A stretch of DNA of 34,400 nucleotides from positions 1-34,400 of the forward strand of contig CATISE010000078.1 in the NCBI GenBank assembly GCA_949538655.1. Direction: 5' to 3'. Positions 1 to 7,296 of the stretch are shown here, piece by piece. Both the position numbers and the translations under genes were made by a program. The notes under the pieces were generated by a model. It was given only the letters and a program-made list of their open reading frames with translations, searched no databases and had not been told where the DNA came from. Source of the DNA: Marine Group II euryarchaeote MED-G33. GTDB lineage: Archaea > Thermoplasmatota > Poseidoniia > Poseidoniales > Thalassarchaeaceae. The first letter of the stretch is position 1; each line of letters starts with the position of its first letter.

Positions 1-1
1 C

Positions 2-175
2 ACAATAGCCAGAATGGGTGATGCCTGTCCAACTTGGGAAGGAGTTTTACCAACTCAAGAGATTAACCTAAACAATGAATCATCAGGAGGTAGTTCCAAC
101 CTAAGTAGTTCATTTTCCATGTCACTTTCTGTGATTTCGGTGGTGATGGCTGCTGTGGTAATTCGTAAAGAATAA
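2..175 (+). CDS. C-terminal end of a membrane-anchored protein (partial)
   Basis: The frame beginning at base 2 is open to a TAA at 173-175 and gives 57 residues; the gene starts outside the window. The visible part has a short Cys/Trp-containing stretch (GDACPTWEG), a Ser/Asn-rich linker, and a C-terminal hydrophobic run (SVISVVMAAVV) closed by the basic tail IRKE. That is the usual end of an exported protein anchored by one C-terminal helix, the architecture shared by several larger proteins in this window. Function cannot be told from the tail. The following 182 bases up to the convergent KaiC-like operon show no gene and no convincing hairpin. Confidence 0.6.
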   Translation, partial: TIARMGDACPTWEGVLPTQEINLNNESSGGSSNLSSSFSMSLSVISVVMAAVVIRKE

Positions 176-357
176 CAAGCAGAAAATGTATTGATTTATC
201 CAGATGGTATGGGATTAGACTCACAAAAGTGAACAAGTGGTTTACTTATGATCACGAGGGGTTATGCTAAACACCCTTGTACGCAATCAGTCTGTTAAAA
301 AGGGGTCGCAGTGCGTCCTATTCGTGCGTACCCATGCGTTCGTGGACCCTTTGACAA

Positions 358-1179
358 TCAAGCGATACGATCCACAGTCTCTGGTGTAATGGCTTCATCC
401 TTGGTAACACGGAATGAAATGGCTTTGAGATTCTCAGGTCCATTTCTGAACTTCCGAATAACCATCCGTGTTTCAAAATCGGTTCCAAGCATTCCAACTT
501 CGAATTCCATGACAATATCACAAATGGAACGCAACTCACGCTCCACCGATTTGTCAACCATGTCACTAGATACATTGAGCAAGAGAATACCTCTGTGCAA
601 TTGCGCATGTGCTTGAATCATTCGCAGCATCGAGATGACTCGAGATGGTTCATTTCTAGCGAAGAAAAAGTCGAGGTTATCGATTGCAGCTCGGAAGTAA
701 GTGGGCATAGAGGTCATCTGACTTGTGAGATCGGTTAGATAATCGTGGATGTCATTATCGACGAATCTGGTTTGTGCAAGTCTCTGAATGTCTTGCATTG
801 TAAAACCCTCAAGCCTGTAACGACTGGCTCGTAAATCACGTTCCAAGACATTGCGGTTGTATTCTTCACCCATGGTGCGTACCATGATGTCAGTGGGCCA
901 ATCATATCGACGGAATAGTGAAAGAATTTCAGCTTGACTTTCAGCCGTGGAAATCAGCAATGTCTTTTCGGCATCTTCAGCAACCGATACAAATTGTTTC
1001 CCAAACAAATCCATTCCTGCACCTTGGTTTCCAATGGCCAGCAGTGTAAATCCACGTGGAATGCTGCCTTCATTGAGTGGACTACCAGTCAAGATTGCAT
1101 CGAATTTGGGTGAGCCAATACTTGCCATGTCACCATAGAACTCTTCATCATCGGCATCAAATCGAACAGTTGTTGTCAT
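358..1179 (-). CDS. KaiC/RecA-fold protein with degenerate Walker A (last gene of triad operon)
   Basis: This 273-residue protein has the layout of a single KaiC-like RecA domain. The Walker A position reads GNQGAGMDLFG (about residues 50-60), with Met-Asp where GKT/S should be, so ATP hydrolysis is unlikely. A Walker-B-like strand ends in AIDNLDFFF. The C-terminal segment MVIRKFRNGPENLKAISF matches the place of the KaiC KMRG...H motif but has lost it. A TTG frame extends to 1194, but the ATG at 1179 is preferred because GAGGTG lies 8 bases upstream and overlaps the stop of the previous gene. It is the fourth and last gene of the operon running from 3692. A role as a non-catalytic partner of the intact ATPase encoded upstream is inference. 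Confidence 0.75.
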   Translation of the reverse strand: MTTTVRFDADDEEFYGDMASIGSPKFDAILTGSPLNEGSIPRGFTLLAIGNQGAGMDLFGKQFVSVAEDAEKTLLISTAESQAEILSLFRRYDWPTDIMVRTMGEEYNRNVLERDLRASRYRLEGFTMQDIQRLAQTRFVDNDIHDYLTDLTSQMTSMPTYFRAAIDNLDFFFARNEPSRVISMLRMIQAHAQLHRGILLLNVSSDMVDKSVERELRSICDIVMEFEVGMLGTDFETRMVIRKFRNGPENLKAISFRVTKDEAITPETVDRIA

Positions 1180-1190
1180 ATCAGCACCTC

Positions 1191-1778
1191 TCAATGGATT
1201 ACGACCTGCCCACGGTCAATCAGGTCGGTGCAATACAGATCTAAATTTGCAAGCACACCTGGTGGTGTTTGGTCTGGAACGTTAACGATCGCCGTTAGCA
1301 CCTCACGTGCGCGAAACGTGTTGATGAATGTGTGAAGATATTCTGCCAGCATTCTCTTTTCATTGTAAATTGATAGTGCATTGACTGAATCAAGAATTAC
1401 GAAATTACCGGTTTCAGTGTATTCACCCAAGTGGTATAATGTCTGCAGCATGATTGACTCTAGCATGATTGGACTGTCTACAAATCGAACATTTGGATAG
1501 GGTATATTTGTGCCACCGATGAAACCACTTGACACCGTATCGATGAATTGAATTCCACTAGGGTCAACCCCAATTTGCTCAAGTGTTTGAATGACTTCTG
1601 TAGCGCTGCGAGATGCACAGATGTAGACACCTCTCATTTCAAAGCCCTGAATCAAAGGTTGCAACAATGAGGCGATAATCAACTCGGAATTACTCGTGCC
1701 GACACGAACCTGAATTGCTGATGAAGGTGTGGCTTCTTCAGCCAATTGCTGAGCGATACCTGTGTCCAATTCAATCAT
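1191..1778 (-). CDS. small RecA-fold, KaiC-like protein without a P-loop
   Basis: This 195-residue protein is shorter than a normal KaiC domain (about 230-250). Where a P-loop would sit it reads VGTSNSELIIASLL (about 26-39): the strand and helix are kept, the GKT is not. Later hydrophobic strands (MRGVYICAS and NFVILDSVNAL, with D130 in the Walker B place) and the order strand-loop-helix support a RecA-like fold. There is no KMRG motif. The start ATG at 1778 overlaps the end of the upstream KaiC-like gene by 8 bases, which suggests translational coupling. It is best read as a degenerate paralogue of its two neighbours. A distant, unrelated P-loop fold is possible, and its function is unknown. 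Confidence 0.65.
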   Translation of the reverse strand: MIELDTGIAQQLAEEATPSSAIQVRVGTSNSELIIASLLQPLIQGFEMRGVYICASRSATEVIQTLEQIGVDPSGIQFIDTVSSGFIGGTNIPYPNVRFVDSPIMLESIMLQTLYHLGEYTETGNFVILDSVNALSIYNEKRMLAEYLHTFINTFRAREVLTAIVNVPDQTPPGVLANLDLYCTDLIDRGQVVIH

Positions 1779-2619
1779 TCACAGCACCCCACTTCAACAT
1801 CGGCGTGAGCATCACACCCTTCGGTGTCAACTCTAAGGCATATTTCGCTCGTGCGTGAGATGTCCCTCTCATTTTTACGACCTGAACAAATCGTAGAAGA
1901 TGCCCCATTCGCTCAACGTCTCCGAGCACGATGATACCATCGAGAATGGCTTCTTCAACACCGAATGATGACCAGTATGCCTTGGCACCTGAAGATGTAA
2001 TTTCTGAGACGAGCAATGCAGTACAACCGAGTGTAGCAAGTGCTTTTCCAAGTTTGAACAAGAAGTCACGAATCAATTGCTCACTTGGGATTTTGTAGCA
2101 CAACGTTGTGACTGAATCAATTACCAATCGAGTTACACCAATCGTGTTGACGATATCTGTAATCGACTTGACCATGGCGTCGATATCTGACAATTCAAAC
2201 GTCGACTTCGTCATCCCTAGCCAAGAGAACAGGACGTCCATGTCGAATACGTTGATCAAACCTTGATCCACCAGTTGCATGTCGAAAAAGTCGAATTGAC
2301 GGACGTTCTCAAGAAGTTTGACAGAGGGCTCCGTCGCAGAAAAATGGGCGCAAGCTTCTCCATTGCTTGCACCATTCACCAGGAATTCCATGCACATTGT
2401 TGTCTTGCCTGAACCACAGGTTCCGGCGACAAGAACGGTGGAACCGTAAGGGATTCCACCTCGCAAAATCTCATCCAACCCAGGAATTCCTGTGACACAC
2501 CTGTCACGCTGGTACTGGGGGGTCGGCATCATGGGAACAGTCCGCGATTCAACAGGCTGTAGATAAGCCGATTGACTCAGAGGTGCCGAATTCACCCCAA
2601 CTGACGAGTTTCTTACCAA
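1771..2619 (-). CDS. KaiC-family ATPase with intact Walker A
   Basis: This protein of up to 282 residues is a single-domain KaiC-type ATPase. Visible motifs, numbered from the upstream TTG, are TGIPGLDEIL at 43-52, Walker A GTCGSGKTT at 66-74, an acidic residue after the second strand (ATE at 95-97, the KaiC catalytic-Glu region), Walker B RLVIDS at 164-169, and the family signature VKMRGTSH at 248-255. The start is uncertain. The TTG at 2619 overlaps the previous stop by 7 bases, while ATG at 2532 would still include the whole ATPase domain. Archaeal KaiC relatives include ArlH of the archaellum and signalling ATPases. No kaiA or kaiB is present, so a clock role is not supported. It is the only ATPase of the triad likely to hydrolyse ATP. 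Confidence 0.85.
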   Translation of the reverse strand: MVRNSSVGVNSAPLSQSAYLQPVESRTVPMMPTPQYQRDRCVTGIPGLDEILRGGIPYGSTVLVAGTCGSGKTTMCMEFLVNGASNGEACAHFSATEPSVKLLENVRQFDFFDMQLVDQGLINVFDMDVLFSWLGMTKSTFELSDIDAMVKSITDIVNTIGVTRLVIDSVTTLCYKIPSEQLIRDFLFKLGKALATLGCTALLVSEITSSGAKAYWSSFGVEEAILDGIIVLGDVERMGHLLRFVQVVKMRGTSHARAKYALELTPKGVMLTPMLKWGAVND

Positions 2620-3692
2620 CCGGGTGTACCGCCGTCAACAGCGGTCCAATTTGTCAAACTGCTCGGTGAGCCACCAAGGTTGTAGGTCATTGAGTGATTT
2701 GCCTGGATGTTCCACGTATTATCCCAAGTAATGACAATTACATCATACGTCAATACAGTACCAGGCCGAGTCCAACCAAGTGTGATGGAATCTCCCTCGG
2801 CAGCCAATGTATCGATTGTACCAGTTCCAAGCACACCACTAGATGCTAAATCAATCATTGGGACATTGTAGGGGTTGTACTGTGTGGCTGAATTGCCAGT
2901 GCAAATAACGCGTCCACCGGCAGCTACGGCTCCATCCTGAATCAACTCAAATGCTCCCGGCCGGGACATGCTCCATCCAGAAAGGTTCATCGCAAATCCA
3001 TCAGGGTTTTCCAATTCAATCCACTCTGGTGGACCGTTCAATGGGTCGGCCATAAATTCAGTAATTCTGAGTCCCGATGGCTCCCGTCCCGCATTGTGTA
3101 CTTCCAATGTTACGCGCACAGAATCATCACCTAGATGCATTACACGACTCGCAGTGGCACCTTGCGTTGCGCCGGAGCGGTGAGACCCGTCTGAGAAGAC
3201 AATTTCACCAATGCTTGATTCGTCAGCACTTTGTACGATTATAATCGTTAGATTGATACTCAATCCTTCATCGATTCCAAGGCCATGAATGAGACGATCT
3301 TCTGTCACATTCCCGAGTGCTGAAATCCGATTCAAATCAAGATGCCCATCGCCATCCCCGATTGCGGGCAATAGATCAGCAGTGAGCAATGTACTGGCGT
3401 TGTATACATGCCAATCATCGGTTGAATTTTCGATATCACGGATTCCAGCGTCCCTTAACACAACATGGCCCTTAGAATCTGTCAATCTTTCGAGACTATC
3501 GATGGCCATTTTATCCAGTCGATCTGTGTCGGCCACATTGCTCCCCAGTTTCAGCTGGCTAAGGGCAAGAAAAGCACTGACGATGACCAAGAAAAGCACG
3601 AACGCGGAGAGGAATTCAACCACTGCCGTCAAGCCTCTCTCGTCGCGCACTTTTCGTGCGCTCGCGACCGCGTTCCCGCCCCGCCTCATCAT
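2613..3692 (-). CDS. pilin-like exported protein with lamin-tail domain
   Basis: This is a 359-residue protein. A basic N-terminal stretch ends in RDERG (16-20) and is followed directly by a long hydrophobic helix (about 21-47) with Glu at position +6. That resembles the class III (type IV pilin/archaellin) signal, cut after the Gly by a PibD/FlaK-type peptidase. The C-terminal half holds a lamin-tail-like domain (about 205-310): RITEFMADP, EWIELENP and NLSGW are the recognisable LTD strands. Several N-x-S/T sequons fit an outside location. It is the first gene of the minus-strand operon and overlaps the KaiC-like gene by 7 bases. The start is ATG at 3692 or the adjacent ATG at 3689. The pilin-like reading is inference; a plain N-terminal anchor is the alternative. 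Confidence 0.7.
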   Translation of the reverse strand: MMRRGGNAVASARKVRDERGLTAVVEFLSAFVLFLVIVSAFLALSQLKLGSNVADTDRLDKMAIDSLERLTDSKGHVVLRDAGIRDIENSTDDWHVYNASTLLTADLLPAIGDGDGHLDLNRISALGNVTEDRLIHGLGIDEGLSINLTIIIVQSADESSIGEIVFSDGSHRSGATQGATASRVMHLGDDSVRVTLEVHNAGREPSGLRITEFMADPLNGPPEWIELENPDGFAMNLSGWSMSRPGAFELIQDGAVAAGGRVICTGNSATQYNPYNVPMIDLASSGVLGTGTIDTLAAEGDSITLGWTRPGTVLTYDVIVITWDNTWNIQANHSMTYNLGGSPSSLTNWTAVDGGTPGW

Positions 3693-3780
3693 GCTGCCAT
3701 AATGGTCGCATCCATCAACCCTGTGGCTAGATTCGTAGTGTCGTACAATCCTTCTGTTGCAGTGTCAGTTCGCCGAGGGG

Positions 3781-3786
3781 TATTTA
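3781..3786. promoter_or_regulatory. TATA box TATTTA, possibly bidirectional
   Basis: The box is centred about 27-28 bases upstream of the ATG at 3812, the archaeal distance for a leaderless transcript, and this decides that start over the upstream GTG at 3797. On the other strand it reads TAAATA and would start transcription near 3757, giving the minus-strand KaiC operon a leader of about 65 bases. The second use is less certain. Confidence 0.5.
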
Positions 3787-3811
3787 CGGGCCGTTTGTGG
3801 TCGTCGGTTCA

Positions 3812-6800
3812 ATGGGTTCAGTCCAGCGCGCCCTACGGGCGCGGAAGCAGCACCGTGCGAGCGGCTTGGTTTTGCTGATGATTTTCAGCTCTCTAGCGGC
3901 ATTTTTGGCACCCGTTCAAGCCAGTATTGCCACAGACGATTTGGCGATTGTGTCAGCGATTGAACCTCAACCGGAGATTCATTATGACTCCGACGACCTA
4001 ATCGATTGGACGCCCAGTGTTTTGATTGAAAATCAATATAATTTCAATGCCGTGGCTCGTACAATCGATCTCGAGATTTGTGGTGGTGATCACACCGGAC
4101 TTGCTACCTGCCCGGCTCAACATATTGTGAAAGAAGCATCCGCACAATCTCCAAATCTCAATCGCTCAGGAGTCGATGGTGATTCAGCAATTGTTTCCTT
4201 TTGGTCGTTCTTGTGGTTCGTAGACGCGGGAGATATTTCGACGTATTCTGGCGTTTTCACAGTCATGTTCCATTTTGCGATTGAAGACAGCAACGCTGCC
4301 AATGACCACCTTCGATATACAGTAACAATCGAAGAGGACTTGGTCGATTTGATCGCCAATGATCATGATGTTGACACATCAGTGGTATACAATAGTGGTA
4401 CTCCGATTCCTGCCAATCTCGATGTGCGTAGCCGTTCATGGCCGCAAGGTCAAAGCTTCTACACCCATTGGTCGATGCATTTGATCAGCCCATTGGTTGC
4501 TGAATCCCAAGATTGTGTTGATTGGGATATGAATTTCACAGGTATAGGTGACGCGGATGGTTCGGGTGAATTGATTATTCACACTGCAAATCACTATAAT
4601 TCAACCTCGAGTATTCACTACACCCCGTTCGATATCGAAGTTATGCTCACCAATAACTCAAACAAACTCCTAGGCAACATTGCAGTCACAGGAACCGAAT
4701 GGGGCGTTAATCATGATGTCGAAGTTACTGCTTCAGTGAACGGAACAGAGGTATACACCGAAAATTGGCTATTCGTTGGTGATGGAACAGTCCAGACCCA
4801 GCAATACAATACCGATCTCGAAAATGGTACGCTTTGCTTCACAGTCAAGATGACTGTAGATGAAATGCAAGTTGCTGAAGACAATCATGAGGTGACCGGT
4901 TTTGATGGGACATACAATTCCCAAATGATTCCATTGCCCGACATCATCGCGCCTTTCGCTGATGATTTTGAAGTTCGCGCATGGGTGAATGGGACTCAAT
5001 TGGACCCTAATTTATACAATGATATGATTGTCTTTGATCTCACAGTTAACGATACCACCGATGTATGGATTCGCGAAGTTGTCCCAGCACGTGGCACCAC
5101 TACGTATGTTTTCCAGGGAGGGGAGTATCTCGTCCGGTTCCCTTACGGCGAACAGTCGATTCGTGTTGTATCTGGAAATATTGGTTGGGTGACTGCAACC
5201 TCGACAGTCGAAGTGAATCTCTACAATTTGGTTACCAATGAATTTGCTGCGGGCCCCTATACCTGCGAAGTTACACTAATGCCTGGGGAAGAAACCAATT
5301 GTGATTTTGATTTCTCTTCAACAGGACTCTACACCCTCAATGCATCGATTACAACCACCGATGGTAACATCGATTCTCTACCCAGTGACAACTGGTTCGA
5401 GCAAGCGATCATCATTGATTTTGGAGCGATTAATCCAACAATTGCAAACCCTTCACCAACGGATGTTTTCGAAACCGGACAAAATATTCTCGCTGTTGCT
5501 GCAGTCGACCCACAGGCTCCAATGCCGTTAAATTACACATGGAGGATGAATTTCATGGAGATTTTGGGCTATGGGGCAGTCACCAATGTCACATTGCCCA
5601 TGGGCGAGTGGGTTCTAACCCTATATGTGACAGATGAAGCTGGAAATCTTGAAATCGCCACACAAAACATTCGTATTCTCAACAGAGTTGAATTGCAATC
5701 GATGCCTTACGTCACAGATGGTGTAGCGATTTCTACCTACTCAATGGAACTCGATTTCGATCCACCTCAATTGCCTCCGCCTGGAGTTTTCTATCCATCT
5801 GCATACAACAAAGGAATGGAGCCATTGGCCCTCTTCAACTTGACAATGGAATCCCCCTATGGTGTCGACATTAATGTAGACAGTATCGAAGCGTGGATTG
5901 ATTTGGACCAATTCCTCCCATCTTCAATCAATCAATCAACAGTCGAATTGTTGCGCTTATCAAATTGGTCCTCAACAGTCACAAATGAATTGGATGGTGC
6001 TGAGAGTTTTACCGTTTACAACAACGGTAGCCTACACATGACGTTGACCATGCACAATGGGGGCTCGTTCATGATTATTGGAGATCTAAGCCCCGTTGAA
6101 GTCAATCCTGCAAATTTGACCATGGTGCTCCAAAAAGATGGCCAAGTTCAACTGGAATGGGAAAATGAAGGAGATGTCGAGAATCCTTATTTCGGTGGCT
6201 GGAAGATTTTCAGAAAAGACACATTCCGATTTATTTTCCCGTATGATTCAGCTTCACACTTCGATGCATCAACCGGAGGTTATGCAATTACAGAAGTCTC
6301 GAGCGACACACAATCTTGGCAAGACCCCAATTTCTGGGAAGAAGGAACTTGCCTGTCCTATCTTGTGATGTCTCATAATCGTGCTGGGATGATTGATTGG
6401 CGGTTCGGAAACGTATCGAATGCGGTGTGGGATTCTGTGCAAGAACGCATGGTTGTCGACGAAGTTTGTGTCGATGATTCAGATCCTGGGACCACAGTAC
6501 AGAGCATGGATGCAATAGCCACCTTCGACAATAATTCCAAGCGCCACACGATTCATGTTAGTTGGACATGGCCCGAAATTGATGATGAAGGGCCATTGGC
6601 CTGGAATCTCTATCGCTCTCAAGTTGTACTACCGAGCGTCACTTACATGGAACCACTCGTCATTGGATTGCAGGGCACACCAGGTGAGACAGAATGGTTC
6701 AATGAATCAGAAAGTGGATTGCGTGAATCAATCAAGGTAGAGCAATTCTACTACTATGTGTTGGTCCCATTTGATGCGGTTGGGAACAGCGACTATCTTG

Positions 6801-7165
6801 TCCGGGATGCCAATGCGGTAGAAATCGAATTAGATGACATGTTCTGGGATTATCCTCACAATCAACCTCCGATTGAAGGTTGTAGGGACAGTAGTGCTGA
6901 AAATTACGATTCTGAAGCATTGATCGAAGATGGCTCGTGTACTTATCCCTGGGATGGCCGTCTTCAGAATGATCTCAAATCAGGAGCATTCCAGCAGGCA
7001 GGAATTGTTTGTCTTGCCTTGGGTGTGATGAATATGCTGATGATTCCTATGCTCATTAACAAGTTCAAGGAACAGAAGGTCAAACTCAAGCGAAAGCGTG
7101 CCAGGCAAAAGCGACTTTCTGGTGTTGAAGACTTCGCTGACGATTTAGAGGACTTCTTCGATTGA
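3812..7165 (+). CDS. giant secreted, C-terminally anchored surface protein with DGSC motif
   Basis: This 1117-residue acidic protein has a basic N terminus and a hydrophobic signal segment (LVLLMIFSSLAAFLAPVQA). A long beta-rich, sequon-rich exterior follows, with at least two Fn3-like stretches (about 765-860, VQLEWENEGDVENPYFGGW; about 910-1005, IHVSWTWPEIDDEG). At about 1023-1046 it carries the repeat type seen as GC.D..A.NYD..A..DGSC.Y. A transmembrane helix (AGIVCLALGVMNMLMIPML) and a very basic then acidic cytoplasmic tail close it. GTG at 3797 also opens the frame, but ATG 3812 fits the TATA box. It ends immediately before the CCA end of the convergent tRNA-Ser. No enzymatic motif was seen; an adhesion or cell-envelope role is inference. 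Confidence 0.8.
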   Translation: MGSVQRALRARKQHRASGLVLLMIFSSLAAFLAPVQASIATDDLAIVSAIEPQPEIHYDSDDLIDWTPSVLIENQYNFNAVARTIDLEICGGDHTGLATCPAQHIVKEASAQSPNLNRSGVDGDSAIVSFWSFLWFVDAGDISTYSGVFTVMFHFAIEDSNAANDHLRYTVTIEEDLVDLIANDHDVDTSVVYNSGTPIPANLDVRSRSWPQGQSFYTHWSMHLISPLVAESQDCVDWDMNFTGIGDADGSGELIIHTANHYNSTSSIHYTPFDIEVMLTNNSNKLLGNIAVTGTEWGVNHDVEVTASVNGTEVYTENWLFVGDGTVQTQQYNTDLENGTLCFTVKMTVDEMQVAEDNHEVTGFDGTYNSQMIPLPDIIAPFADDFEVRAWVNGTQLDPNLYNDMIVFDLTVNDTTDVWIREVVPARGTTTYVFQGGEYLVRFPYGEQSIRVVSGNIGWVTATSTVEVNLYNLVTNEFAAGPYTCEVTLMPGEETNCDFDFSSTGLYTLNASITTTDGNIDSLPSDNWFEQAIIIDFGAINPTIANPSPTDVFETGQNILAVAAVDPQAPMPLNYTWRMNFMEILGYGAVTNVTLPMGEWVLTLYVTDEAGNLEIATQNIRILNRVELQSMPYVTDGVAISTYSMELDFDPPQLPPPGVFYPSAYNKGMEPLALFNLTMESPYGVDINVDSIEAWIDLDQFLPSSINQSTVELLRLSNWSSTVTNELDGAESFTVYNNGSLHMTLTMHNGGSFMIIGDLSPVEVNPANLTMVLQKDGQVQLEWENEGDVENPYFGGWKIFRKDTFRFIFPYDSASHFDASTGGYAITEVSSDTQSWQDPNFWEEGTCLSYLVMSHNRAGMIDWRFGNVSNAVWDSVQERMVVDEVCVDDSDPGTTVQSMDAIATFDNNSKRHTIHVSWTWPEIDDEGPLAWNLYRSQVVLPSVTYMEPLVIGLQGTPGETEWFNESESGLRESIKVEQFYYYVLVPFDAVGNSDYLVRDANAVEIELDDMFWDYPHNQPPIEGCRDSSAENYDSEALIEDGSCTYPWDGRLQNDLKSGAFQQAGIVCLALGVMNMLMIPMLINKFKEQKVKLKRKRARQKRLSGVEDFADDLEDFFD

Positions 7166-7251
7166 TGGCGCGACGTGGGAGATTTGAACTCCCGTGGGTG
7201 AACCCACTGGTTTAGCAAACCAGCGCAATGGCCAGACTATGCGAACGTCGC
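7166..7251 (-). tRNA. tRNA-Ser (anticodon GCT), CCA encoded
   Basis: Read on the minus strand, the acceptor arms GCGACGT and ACGTCGC pair over 7 bp. The anticodon stem CTGGT/ACCAG encloses the loop TTGCTAA, giving anticodon GCT. The long variable arm (TGGG-TTCA-CCCA) is typical of class II serine tRNAs. The T arm is GGGAG-TTCAAAT-CTCCC. After discriminator G (7169) the genome itself encodes CCA (7168-7166), which abuts the stop codon of the convergent surface-protein gene. No intron is seen. Confidence 0.95.
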
Positions 7252-7274
7252 AGTGGCCGCACGACCAGCATTTT

Positions 7275-7283
7275 TCATTTAAG
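7275..7283 (-). promoter_or_regulatory. TATA-like box for tRNA-Ser
   Basis: The minus strand reads CTTAAATGA here, centred about 28 bases upstream of the first tRNA base (7251). It lies between the gyrA stop and the tRNA, so the tRNA probably has its own promoter rather than depending on gyrase read-through. Confidence 0.5.
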
Positions 7284-7296
7284 CCGAGTGGTTTAC

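Noticed and set aside
1771-2619. A circadian-clock KaiC
   Set aside because: It has only one ATPase domain, no kaiA or kaiB neighbours and none of the double-domain layout; it is a generic archaeal KaiC-family ATPase.
358-3692. Direct assignment of the operon as part of the archaellum (arlF/G/H)
   Set aside because: No arlI, arlJ or archaellin genes are visible, and the lamin-tail protein is not like ArlF or ArlG; only an analogy is retained.
3465-3878. A 137-codon plus-strand frame between the two divergent operons
   Set aside because: It overlaps the coding part of the lamin-tail gene on the other strand and the start of the surface protein in another frame; no supporting signal.
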